This document shows, piece after piece, positions 34,801 through 41,049 of a stretch of 64,000 nt of DNA. The translations under genes and the position numbers were made by a program. The notes below the pieces were generated by a model. The model had not been told where the DNA came from. It saw only the letters and a program-made list of their open reading frames with translations, and searched no databases. How positions within the stretch are numbered: position 1 is the stretch's first letter; every line of letters begins with the position of its first letter. This DNA is from a virus. Where the stretch lies: positions 36,629 through 100,628 of the IMG/VR virus record IMGVR_UViG_3300007512_000016, one strand, 5' to 3'.

Positions 34801-35996
34801 GCCAGTCGGAACAGCTCCTTTTCACCCGTGAGCCAGAAGCCACGGTCGCTGGACGAGTAAACCTTGCCGTCCACGATTGCCTCGAAAGGCTGCCCGATGA
34901 GCTGGGAGACTTGCCGAGGCCCGTTGAGGGTGTTGACCCAGGAGCGGACACTGATACAGGGGTTGGTCCGACAGGTGTTCGGCTCCCGAAGCGCCGCCCG
35001 CTTGTGCCAGTTGTCGATCAGGAACCCTCGCTCTCCTGACTTGGAGCGGACCAGGGCAGACCACTCGCCCCAGAAAACTTCTTCAGAAGGCCGATCCAGC
35101 CAGTACGCCGAGTTGTTCGACATGTAGCGGATCGTGGGGAAGTCCCCACGACTCCAGTCCTTCGCGTGCCTCATCTCCTCGTCATCCGGAGAGGAGATGG
35201 AGATGAGAGCCGCTCGGCGGAAGCCGCCGACCATGACGATCTCAGCGATCTGACAACAGATATCGTGGCACTCGATCGGCTTGATCCGCCGGCCGGCGGC
35301 ACCCAGAACCACCTCCTCCGCGAACTCCATCAGCCGACGGAGGGGATCCGGCCCACTGGACCGACCACCCTTGATCTTCAAGACCGACCCCGCGGCCCGA
35401 ATCTGGCTGTAGTCAAAGGCGACCCGGTAGCCCTTCCACCAGTGAGTCATCCCGAAGAACAACGCATCAGCCCAGCCCTCCGTGCTGTCCCCGATCACGT
35501 AAGGGATCGGGTCGCCACCCTTGAGGTCCCCGACCGGGGGGAGGTTGGAGACAAACTCCTTCTCCACGGAGAACCCACACCCGGTCCCGCACATCAGGAC
35601 ATGGAGCAGCTCCGAGAACGCCCGGAGGTTGTCAACCGGGTGGAACGAGCAGTTGTACACGCAGGTGTTGTCCCGGCGTGCTGCCTCACCCGCAGACCAG
35701 AGGGCCCTCATCGAGGGCATGACCTCCATGTCCAAGACCGCCTGCCGACATTCCTGAAGTACCGCCTGAGGGACCTCAGGCCGCTCCTGAGCGAGGAAGT
35801 CGAAGTACCGGGACACGGACTCATCCCAGGTCTCCCGGCGGCCTTCAGCCTCCAACCAGCGGCTATACGTGCGGACGTAGATGAACTCCGACAGGGGGTT
35901 GCGGAAGAACCCCTTGGAAGAGCCTGATTCCGGGTAGGTCAGTGAAGGAGCCGTGATGCTGCTGGAGCGGGAATCAACAGGGAGAACTTCGGGCAT
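31821..35996 (-). CDS. Adenosylcobalamin-dependent (class II) ribonucleotide reductase with two inteins
   Basis: Precursor of about 1391 aa from ATG at 35996 (GAGG upstream; an ATG at 36038 would add 14 aa). Removing 372- and 338-aa inteins leaves ~681 aa, matching monomeric B12-dependent ribonucleoside-triphosphate reductase. Visible parts: GTGCGFSVEKEFVSNLPPV, the active-site NP/CSEI interrupted by intein 1, a GGFRRAALIS segment, DGGRYTLAPYEEVTASQYRE, and a C-terminal redox pair CSGGAC. It makes dNTPs without oxygen or a radical-generating partner but needs B12 from the host. Thioredoxin at 10.2 kb is a possible reductant. Confidence 0.92.
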   Translation of the reverse strand: MPEVLPVDSRSSSITAPSLTYPESGSSKGFFRNPLSEFIYVRTYSRWLEAEGRRETWDESVSRYFDFLAQERPEVPQAVLQECRQAVLDMEVMPSMRALWSAGEAARRDNTCVYNCSFHPVDNLRAFSELLHVLMCGTGCGFSVEKEFVSNLPPVGDLKGGDPIPYVIGDSTEGWADALFFGMTHWWKGYRVAFDYSQIRAAGSVLKIKGGRSSGPDPLRRLMEFAEEVVLGAAGRRIKPIECHDICCQIAEIVMVGGFRRAALISISSPDDEEMRHAKDWSRGDFPTIRYMSNNSAYWLDRPSEEVFWGEWSALVRSKSGERGFLIDNWHKRAALREPNTCRTNPCISVRSWVNTLNGPRQVSQLIGQPFEAIVDGKVYSSSDRGFWLTGEKELFRLATTEGYSLELTGNHKVCRVVQSRRVQRFEWVEASELEAGDLIRLNNHRAVELAGDEVAKARGWLMGSLLGDGTFTVESSETKSDHGHLRFWGDDAEHMAVQALERVKTAGLRIRADAKPNQNKTNGCWQVSSTALAGMAETTYGMVPASKTITRKLEQETEDFISGFLSGLFDADGSVQGSQEKGVSVRLGQANLNTLEAAQRMLLRLGVVSTIYKERQPEGYRNLPDGKGGYGSYWCKAMHELVIAKDNLFQFESMVGFTEPAKAALLVDLLGQYRRQPNRERFVVRVESMTSMGVEKVYDCTVPELGAFDANGLYVHNCSEISLRFSRATDPWTGEGGGGSFCVSGDTPLITRQGLYNIKDVVGKSVEIWNGERWSEVRPFQTGIGQKLYRVHMSDGSYLDTTAYHRFSVSTKDVRSGKFKAMTVAEMLDNPIKAARRTEPFQIVQEGGQSVGSDWAYTMGAIVGDGTVRRKTRKSGYVWEGSYAESFGAKDSVMPIQGVAGNPRVANAGNLALQKVSYFCANHDPEMVSALKTDPEALNGVFQWCREDILSFLAGWLDADGTATDTGRVRLYLSGEARARKVQLLLTRCGIRSSIGLLGRAGTETNLGVRRKDLWYVDITDCASIPCHRLDTSRGHKPRFKSKFQTIRSIEELPGLHHTFCFEEPERHMGVFGNTLTYQCNLTAAVMRPWDTEASMARKVRLATWLGVIQASFTDFPYLRPAWSEICNQDRLLGVDITGQCDNPALSQNWQVMLNLNRVAQDTAAEAAGWMDLPFPVAITCGKPSGNSSQLLDCASGFHPRHSRYYFRHVRIAASDPLFALVRDSGVPVFKENGQEHLSDEEVSVWVARFPVKAPDHAVLREDETALGQLDRYLNIMRTWCSERGHNQSATIYVREEEWAEVGQWVYDHFDEITGLSFLPYDGGRYTLAPYEEVTASQYREAVNDFPEIDYALLSYYEKEDRGGGSAELACSGGACEVDWSLEAEQASKA
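32757..33770 (-). mobile_element. Intein 2 of the ribonucleotide reductase, 24 residues after intein 1
   Basis: 338 residues from CVSGDTPLITRQGLYNIKDV to ERHMGVFGNTLTYQ, followed by CNLTAAV of the host enzyme. Block B is TTAYHRFSV. LAGLIDADG motifs are YTMGAIVGDGTV and FLAGWLDADGTA. It ends in Tyr-Gln instead of His-Asn; terminal Gln is known in some active inteins but the missing penultimate His is unusual. Confidence 0.9.
33843..34958 (-). mobile_element. Intein 1 of the ribonucleotide reductase, in the NPCxE active site
   Basis: 372 residues, from Cys (CISVRSWVNTLNGPRQVSQL) to GAFDANGLYVHN, followed by extein Cys. Block B is LTGNHKVCR. Two LAGLIDADG motifs: WLMGSLLGDGTF and FLSGLFDADGSV. 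All standard splicing residues are present, and the Cys+1 is the catalytic Cys of NPCSE, so the enzyme is inactive until splicing. Confidence 0.95.
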
Positions 35997-36044
35997 CACG
36001 GCGCCTCGGAGGAGGGGGTCCAAAAACGATGACAGCATAGAACC

Positions 36045-36056
36045 AGGGCTATAAAC
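36045..36056 (-). promoter_or_regulatory. Possible promoter (TTTATAGCC) before ribonucleotide reductase
   Basis: On the minus strand GGGTTTATAGCCC lies about 50 nt upstream of the chosen ATG at 35996. A second TATA-like site (GGTACTATATCGG) lies at 36098-36110. Neither has the AASTTT upstream element. The 93-bp gap between the delta gene end and the reductase is otherwise empty. Confidence 0.35.
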
Positions 36057-36131
36057 CCCCTACCGAGGACCACGAAGGACTGCCGATCCAAAGGATCCCG
36101 ATATAGTACCTATGGTGGAATTCCCCGGGTT

Positions 36132-37133
36132 TTACCGACAGGCCACCACGAGCTGAGCCTCCAAAAGGACCCACGGGGACAACCTCCCCTGTCTCACAGC
36201 CCTCGTGACTATCGTCAGCCGGTGTAAGAGCTTCTTCAGAGGCAGCACACCCCACACCCGGACTACCGGAAGAATCTCCTTCCGGTAGACGAAAACGTGA
36301 ACGCCCATCAGGCTCGCCACATCCTCATCTGAACCCCCCAGATTTTTCAAGCTCGCGGCGTGAAGCCATCTAGTCGCTGCGTTTCCAACCCAGGTACAGA
36401 CCAACATCGTCGGCTCCGTGGGATGGGTCTCCCTCAACCTCCCCAGACCCCTGAGCAGTCTCATGGGATCCTTCCTCGCGAGAGCCTGAACAACGGGCTC
36501 AACAGATGCTTTGGAGATTGGGGACACGACCCTCTTCAAATGAGACCCCCCAACCTCATCCACACCCTCCGACCTCGCCAGAATAATGGCTTTCCACAGC
36601 TCGAAATGCAGGAACCCCAGGTTGGTCCCCTGAACCTGAACCAACCCGGAGGCCACACCAGGGGCCAAAGAGACGCCCTCCTCTTGAGCCAGCTTCTCCA
36701 GGTATTTCACGGCTCGCTTAGGAGCCTCCCAGGGCTTTGGGAGAGAGAATCTGGCGTGGACATTGTTGGGTAGCCTCTCAAGGAGATCCTTGAGAGGCGT
36801 CTTCTTCCGGCTGACAGCCCCCTCCTGATGCAACAGGAGCAACGTATCCGGGTCTCCGTTCTCCCAATGACGAAGAACAACCTCCGGGCTGGTCTTCTCT
36901 GGAGAGGTCACAACCGCTAGCACCTTGCCCAGCGACATAAACCCTTGAGGAGCCGTCAGACCCTCCAGGGCTGAGTGGTCCTCTCCCGGGAGTCGGAGAA
37001 ACCGATAGCCCCTCCCCATCAAAGTCTTCCGAGCCTTCGCGACCTCCAACCTCGCCATAAAGGTGTCGTTCCCAGAGACAACGACGACTGGAGGCAGCTT
37101 CCTCAAGGTCCACTGGTTCTTCACGGAAGCCAT
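36132..37133 (-). CDS. holA: DNA polymerase III delta-type clamp loader subunit
   Basis: 333 aa from ATG at 37133. The start PPVVVVSGNDTFMARLEVAK is the delta-subunit domain 1 pattern. FLRLPGEDHSALEGLTAPQGFMSLGKVLAVV fits the clamp-contact region, followed by a helical collar domain (ASVEPVVQALARKDPMRLLR, then CTWVGNAATRWLHAA). No Walker A, as expected for delta. It opens the clamp ring in the DnaX/delta/delta-prime complex. It overlaps the delta-prime gene by 13 nt. Confidence 0.8.
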   Translation of the reverse strand: MASVKNQWTLRKLPPVVVVSGNDTFMARLEVAKARKTLMGRGYRFLRLPGEDHSALEGLTAPQGFMSLGKVLAVVTSPEKTSPEVVLRHWENGDPDTLLLLHQEGAVSRKKTPLKDLLERLPNNVHARFSLPKPWEAPKRAVKYLEKLAQEEGVSLAPGVASGLVQVQGTNLGFLHFELWKAIILARSEGVDEVGGSHLKRVVSPISKASVEPVVQALARKDPMRLLRGLGRLRETHPTEPTMLVCTWVGNAATRWLHAASLKNLGGSDEDVASLMGVHVFVYRKEILPVVRVWGVLPLKKLLHRLTIVTRAVRQGRLSPWVLLEAQLVVACR

Positions 37134-37723
37134 GCGACAAGAACCTCCACCAGGGTTGGATTCTTTAACTCCATCGCCCGCCGGATCGACTCCCAGAGTC
37201 GATGGGGCTTCCCTCCTCTCTTCGCGAGCAAGAGGGCTCCAGCGGAGAGCAGTAGCTCCCTGTCCTCTTTATTCTCTCTGACAGCCTCTATGATGGTGGA
37301 GATCTCTCCCGCCTCCCAGGCTGACAACATCTTCTCCGCTACATGGAGAACCGAAGTTTCAGCGAGAGGTCCATCGGGACACCAGACAACCTCACAACGA
37401 GAGAGAACCGTTCCAGCTACATCCCCTGCATCATGAGCCCAGAGTATCGGGAGAGTCCTCCCCTCCTGATACTCTTCCAGAGGCTTCAACAATACGTCCC
37501 GAGCCTCAGGACGGATGTTGTCCACAGGACCGATGATCAAGACCGATTCCATGTCTCCCAGGGGGGACAACCTCAGGATCCTGGCAGCAAGCCTCGCCGC
37601 CTCTGCTTTCAAGCCCCCCTCCCCTATAGGTTGATGAGCCTGACGACCAAGGCTAGCAGCCCTCTGATGAGACTCCTGCATAGCCCCTGGTCCATGAAAG
37701 AGGAGAGGAACAGGTTGCTTCAT
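37121..37723 (-). CDS. holB: DNA polymerase III delta-prime-type clamp loader subunit
   Basis: 200 aa, shorter than bacterial delta-prime. The region DMESVLIIGPVDNIRPEARD followed by VLLKPLEEYQEGRTLPILWA corresponds to the delta-prime Walker-B/sensor area, and TVLSRCEVVWCP is the SRC arginine-finger motif. The P-loop is missing, as in many delta-prime proteins. The neighbouring delta gene confirms the assignment. It completes a bacterial-type clamp loader. Confidence 0.8.
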   Translation of the reverse strand: MKQPVPLLFHGPGAMQESHQRAASLGRQAHQPIGEGGLKAEAARLAARILRLSPLGDMESVLIIGPVDNIRPEARDVLLKPLEEYQEGRTLPILWAHDAGDVAGTVLSRCEVVWCPDGPLAETSVLHVAEKMLSAWEAGEISTIIEAVRENKEDRELLLSAGALLLAKRGGKPHRLWESIRRAMELKNPTLVEVLVAWLP

Positions 37724-37738
37724 GTTCCCTTCTTACGA

Positions 37739-37936
37739 TCAGAGCTGGATATGCCAGCTCCCATTACAGGTGAGACACCGGTATCGGGTGATCGAGCCAC
37801 CCCCACCTGTCTTCTGACGGAAGACGATCTTCGCCTGATTCCCCTCACAGGATCTCTTCGCTCGACAAGAGATCCACACCTGTTGGTCGATCTTTTTCGG
37901 CTTTACAGGGGGTCTCCGCGGTTTGTTCTCAGCCAT
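37739..37936 (-). CDS. Small zinc-ribbon protein
   Basis: 65 aa from ATG at 37936, overlapping the previous stop by 8 nt (ATGGCTGA, the same arrangement as at the portal start). A basic N-terminus KPRRPPVKPKKIDQQVWISC is followed by CRAKRSC and RYRCLTCNGSWHI, giving four cysteines for one zinc ribbon. Possibly binds nucleic acid or RNA polymerase. It is co-transcribed with clamp-loader genes. Confidence 0.65.
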   Translation of the reverse strand: MAENKPRRPPVKPKKIDQQVWISCRAKRSCEGNQAKIVFRQKTGGGGSITRYRCLTCNGSWHIQL

Positions 37937-38300
37937 CAGTATATCCAGCCGCCTCAAAGCTCTCCCGAAGTCGAACCCCGATAAGTTCCACCCAGGTATC
38001 CACTCTCCCGGTCTCCAAAGCTCTTCTACAGAGAGGAAGCCTTGTCTGGAGATTAGAATCCTCCAACACAGGGACCACAGCCTCTTTCCACTGATCCCAG
38101 GAGACCACGACCGGAAACTCTCCGTGGTGCTCATCCAATACATCCCCCTTTCTGGAGATGTGGATGACCTCAGAAGGGGACGATCTTCTGGATAAGGGGA
38201 ACCGAACCTGGGCTACCTCCAGCAGGAGATAGAAAACAGGCACAGCGAGAGAGGTCTCCGCTGTAGAAGCTGTAAACCTGCTAGAAGACCGTTGAGCCAT
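37929..38300 (-). CDS. Hypothetical protein, first gene of clamp-loader operon
   Basis: 123 aa from ATG at 38300. The sequence has a hydrophobic strand near residue 20 (LAVPVFYLLLEVAQVRF), SRKGDVLDEHHGEFPVVVSW in the middle and a helical end. A TATAGG -10-like element ends 7 nt before the ATG, so the mRNA would be leaderless or nearly so. No family is recognised. Confidence 0.6.
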   Translation of the reverse strand: MAQRSSSRFTASTAETSLAVPVFYLLLEVAQVRFPLSRRSSPSEVIHISRKGDVLDEHHGEFPVVVSWDQWKEAVVPVLEDSNLQTRLPLCRRALETGRVDTWVELIGVRLRESFEAAGYTDG

Positions 38301-38307
38301 AATCAGC

Positions 38308-38313
38308 CCTATA
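38308..38313 (-). promoter_or_regulatory. TATAGG element for the clamp-loader operon
   Basis: The minus strand reads CTCCCGGTATAGGGCTGATT directly before the ATG at 38300. The distance between TATAGG and the ATG (7 nt) places the likely transcription start at or next to the start codon. No AASTTT is present at the usual position. Confidence 0.4.
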
Positions 38314-39046
38314 CCGGGAGGAAGGTGCTCTCAGTCGTCAGGGGTGTCGTTGTTGTAGCTGCTGTCGTTGTAGATGTAGAAGCTGTTGTTGTACTCGTTG
38401 TCGTTGCTGTAGGAGTTGCTGAAGTAGTTGTTGCTGGAGTGGTTGTTAAGCGATCGGTCCTAGCGGACCTCTCTGGGCTCTAGCCTAGGATCTACAGGGT
38501 CTTCTCTCTGACTCCTCTCTCTTTCCTGAGGGGAAGTCCTTCGACGAAGACACCTGGAGCACTTGGCACCCAGGTCAGCTTAGGTGTCCAAGAGATTATC
38601 TCTCCCGCTTTCGGGCGAAAGCTCAGTCAGAGGGAGTTTGACCTCCTCTCCAGCAGTTCAAATCCTGCTAGCCCTACTTCCTGTACGGGAGAACCTCTCG
38701 GTAAGCTGCGAGGTTCGTGAAAACCGGGAGGCCCGCTCTCCGTCCCTCCACAACTTCCTGTGGAGGAGGCAGATCCTCAAAGTTCCGTTGGTTGAGTTTG
38801 GAAAGAGCAAGACGGAGCGGTTCGCCAGTCCTTTTTCTCTCGGGTCTTCCAAGAGTCTCTCTCGCTGGTGGTCTGATACCAGATCGGTTTCCCGACCCCG
38901 GACACCGCTCGGTTACAGAGGGTTGGATCAGGGAGCCAACCTTGAGCCGAGAATTCCCGGGCTTCCCCTGACGGGGAAAAAGAGCCTACCCGTCTTACAG
39001 GGAGGTGCTACCTCGTGTCAAGATAGAAATCTCAGGAGGAGCCACC
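38314..39046 (+). other. Non-coding, structured stretch of about 730 bases
   Basis: No convincing gene is visible; open frames here are Ser/Arg/Leu-rich or Val-rich and start without a ribosome site. The stretch contains a low-complexity tract (38346-38450), competing hairpins around 38551-38589 (GACACCT can pair with AGGTGTC while overlapping ACCTGG pairs with CCAGGT), an AACCTC/GAGGTT hairpin at 38693-38714, a tRNA-3'-end-like segment at 38651-38675, and a GGTTGG...CCAACC hairpin near 38920-38941 nested in CTCGG...CCGAG. It may encode a structured RNA or be a recombination remnant. Confidence 0.5.
38346..38450. repeat. Degenerate GTT/GCT triplet repeat
   Basis: About 35 triplets of the type GTT, GTA, GTC, GCT, GAA in series. 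Plus-frame reading gives a Val/Ala-rich string; one minus frame gives a Thr/Ser/Ala string and another an Asn/Ser/Tyr string, but no minus frame has a start codon before it. It is probably a remnant of a Thr-rich linker or a slippage-generated tract. Confidence 0.6.
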
Positions 39047-39262
39047 GTGGAGATCATTCTCAATGGACGACGGGTCACTATCCAAAAGGACGAGATGACC
39101 TATGAGGAGCTGGTGGCTCTAACCGGACACCCTCAAGGGACCTTGCTCACGATCACCTACCGGAGGGCTCAGGATCCTCCTCAGGGAATCCTGGTACCAA
39201 GGAAGAGGGTGACCCTGAAAGAAGGTGCTGTGGTGAACGCTTCAGACACCAGTAGAGCCTGA
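39047..39262 (+). CDS. Ubiquitin-like protein (single multiubiquitin-type domain)
   Basis: 71 aa from GTG at 39047, fixed by a perfect AGGAGGA seven nt upstream; a GTG at 39005 is in frame but lacks support. The sequence follows the bacterial multiubiquitin-domain pattern: LNGRRVTIQKDEMTYEELVA (strand 1, strand 2, start of helix), LTITYRRAQ (strand 3), GILVPRKRVTLKEGAVVN (strands 4-5). It ends SDTSRA, without the Gly-Gly that would allow conjugation. Chromosomal relatives lie beside E1, E2 and JAB genes; none is visible in this window. It stands alone after the structured region, tail-to-tail with a kinase gene. Confidence 0.75.
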   Translation: MEIILNGRRVTIQKDEMTYEELVALTGHPQGTLLTITYRRAQDPPQGILVPRKRVTLKEGAVVNASDTSRA

Positions 39263-39727
39263 GGGGCTCCTCTCAATGCAGATACTTGTGAACCCCTCCT
39301 GGTAAGAGGGAGGAGAATCACGGAGACTCTCAGCCATCGAGAGGATTTGTTCCTCAGGGACTCTGCGACCCTCGGGCCTGAGGGCGTTTCTCTCCAGGCA
39401 GGTTGAGACCGGAGTGTCTACCCAGATGAGGGAGACCATCACGGGCTTCCTCGTGTCCTGAATCACCTTGAGGGTTGTCGCCCGATGTTGGGGGCGAGCG
39501 AAGGTGGCATCGAAGAACACCTGACCTGGAGCCGGTTCCTTCTGACTGAGGAAGTGGCTCTTTCCTGAGCCGGGGAGGCCCACCATCAGGGTGACTTCTT
39601 GCACTCCTCCGGAGAGGATCACTTGTTGGAGTGTCTGATGAGCCTGAGCCCAGGCAGCCCGAGAGCGATCGGGAGTCCAGACGTAGGCTCCTGCTTCCAT
39701 GAGGAAGGAATCGGGGGAGATGATCAT
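39242..39727 (-). CDS. P-loop kinase, polynucleotide-kinase-like
   Basis: 161 aa from ATG at 39727. Walker A is TLMVGLPGSGKSHFLSQ; a D-x-T segment VFFDATFARPQHRATTLKVI follows; then VSLIWVDTPVSTCLERNALR and a C-terminal lid-like region. This is the zeta-toxin/PNK-type small kinase pattern (T4 Pnk N-domain family). It may phosphorylate 5' ends of nucleic acid or a small substrate. It overlaps the ubiquitin-like gene tail-to-tail by 21 nt. A phage promoter sits directly upstream. Confidence 0.75.
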   Translation of the reverse strand: MIISPDSFLMEAGAYVWTPDRSRAAWAQAHQTLQQVILSGGVQEVTLMVGLPGSGKSHFLSQKEPAPGQVFFDATFARPQHRATTLKVIQDTRKPVMVSLIWVDTPVSTCLERNALRPEGRRVPEEQILSMAESLRDSPPSYQEGFTSICIERSPSGSTGV

Positions 39728-39732
39728 GGCTC

Positions 39733-39758
39733 TCTATACGCCCCGGTTCAGGAAATTT
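39733..39758 (-). promoter_or_regulatory. Phage promoter, AAATTT-N14-TATAGA
   Basis: On the minus strand AAATTT (39758-39753) and TATAGA (39738-39733) are separated by 14 bp as in the five related promoters. Only 5 nt lie between TATAGA and the ATG at 39727, so the kinase mRNA is predicted to be leaderless. Confidence 0.65.
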
Positions 39759-40832
39759 TCAGTCTTGTTCCAACCACCTGAGGGCGACTCGTTCTGCCGC
39801 CTTCTTCTTCCTGGTCTTCGCGAGTCGAATCTGCTGCGTCAGCTCTTGACGAAGCTGGGGGGTGTTGAACAGGTCTTCTACAGCACCAGGAGACTTGAGC
39901 AACGTGTTGATCTTGTCACCAAGCTTCCGGATAGACCGGCTCACCTGAGCCGGTCTGAGGCCAGTCAGCCCAGCTACATCCTTCCACTTGAAATCGAGGC
40001 TGCTGTCGTAGCCCTCAGTCCCGGGCTCCCCTTGCTCCCGCCTCTTCTGCTGAAGGTTTCGGTAGTTCTCCCGAATCGCCTGGAGTACCTGAACCTCACG
40101 GGGACTTGCCTTCGCCCTGGGGAAGCGGTCATCCTGACCGAGCCACACCGAGATGAGACGCTGCCAGATCGGGGAGGATTGACCCTCTCCCACCATCCCC
40201 CTCGTGATGGCTTGGATGACGGCTTCCCGGGCATCCTTGCCGAGGAATTCCTTAACGCCGCCTTCCTCAGGGGCGAAAGCAGGGGCCTGACCCGGGTCAC
40301 CCAACTGACGGCGATGCCTCGGGTCGTCAGAGCTTCCCGGGGCTGTCAGGTCAGTCCCTTCATCGCGGTGACGGATCCGGTCTCCAGATACCCGCAGCTC
40401 GTCATTCGCTCGCTGCTTGCCTCCCCTGATCGCCAGCCGGAGCACATCCAGGGGCTTCGCCTGACCCCGAAGGATCTTGGTCCGGAGCTGCTTCCCGATC
40501 CCCCGGAAGAGGGGGTCACGGATCTGCCCAGCCCCGAGGGGGATACCCATCAGGATAGAGGAGAACGCCTCTTCGGGCGTGTTCCGGCTGGAGTCAGCCG
40601 GGCCCATGTTCTTCTTGAGGTATCCGAGAACGGCACCCTCAAAAGCCGACCAGAATCGATGATCTCGTTCTGCCGTCCAGAGGGGGTCCATGTCAGAGCC
40701 TTCGTTCTCGACCCAGGCTTTCGCCCGCTGCCATCCAACGTAAGGATTCTGAGACCACGCCCCTAGCGGTTCCCCGGCGACGGCTTCAAGCGTCTGAAGC
40801 CGAAGAGACAAATCCTGGGGGTTGATAGGCAT
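39759..40832 (-). CDS. HTH protein with C-terminal RVALRWL motif
   Basis: 357 aa from ATG at 40832. Helical throughout; residues ~285-320 (SLDFKWKDVAGLTGLRPAQV then SRSIRKLGDKINTLL) look like a helix-turn-helix, and EVQVLQAIRENYRNLQQKRR precedes it, as in sigma-like factors. The C-terminus KKKAAERVALRWLEQD carries the recurrent RVAxRWL motif. It could be a transcription regulator or a virion protein; the HTH favours the former. Confidence 0.55.
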   Translation of the reverse strand: MPINPQDLSLRLQTLEAVAGEPLGAWSQNPYVGWQRAKAWVENEGSDMDPLWTAERDHRFWSAFEGAVLGYLKKNMGPADSSRNTPEEAFSSILMGIPLGAGQIRDPLFRGIGKQLRTKILRGQAKPLDVLRLAIRGGKQRANDELRVSGDRIRHRDEGTDLTAPGSSDDPRHRRQLGDPGQAPAFAPEEGGVKEFLGKDAREAVIQAITRGMVGEGQSSPIWQRLISVWLGQDDRFPRAKASPREVQVLQAIRENYRNLQQKRREQGEPGTEGYDSSLDFKWKDVAGLTGLRPAQVSRSIRKLGDKINTLLKSPGAVEDLFNTPQLRQELTQQIRLAKTRKKKAAERVALRWLEQD

Positions 40833-40866
40833 TCCTGTCTCCCGATGGGTTCCTACCGTCAGGGAC

Positions 40867-40883
40867 TTATAGGCTCCTCACCG
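40867..40883 (-). promoter_or_regulatory. Promoter-like CGGTGAGGAGCCTATAA
   Basis: Shares 16 identical bases with the site at 8891-8906 and lies 35 nt upstream of the ATG at 40832, the same distance as in the other copy. TATAAG is the presumed -10. Confidence 0.5.
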
Positions 40884-41049
40884 GGGGAGGACAGAAAGTG
40901 GTGCCCGAGGGCTTGACGAGTGAGCCCTGACGTGCGACCTTCTCCAAGCCGCGACCTGATCTTCTCATCCTGTCTCGGCACCCTGACTGACCCCTCTGAA
41001 ATCCTTCAGGCCGAGCTGCTGAGCAGCCACGCCGCTGGAGCTTGAACAT

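Noticed and set aside
38613-38676. A possible tRNA
   Set aside because: GCTCAGTCAG and CAGTTCAAATCCTGCTAGCCC look like D- and T-arm sequences, but the T-stem pairs only with an 8-nt loop, no anticodon arm fits, and the acceptor pairs badly. Kept only as part of the structured region.
38584-39105. A 173-codon open frame on the plus strand
   Set aside because: Ser/Arg/Leu-rich, no ribosome site, lies over several hairpins and overlaps the ubiquitin-like gene in another frame.
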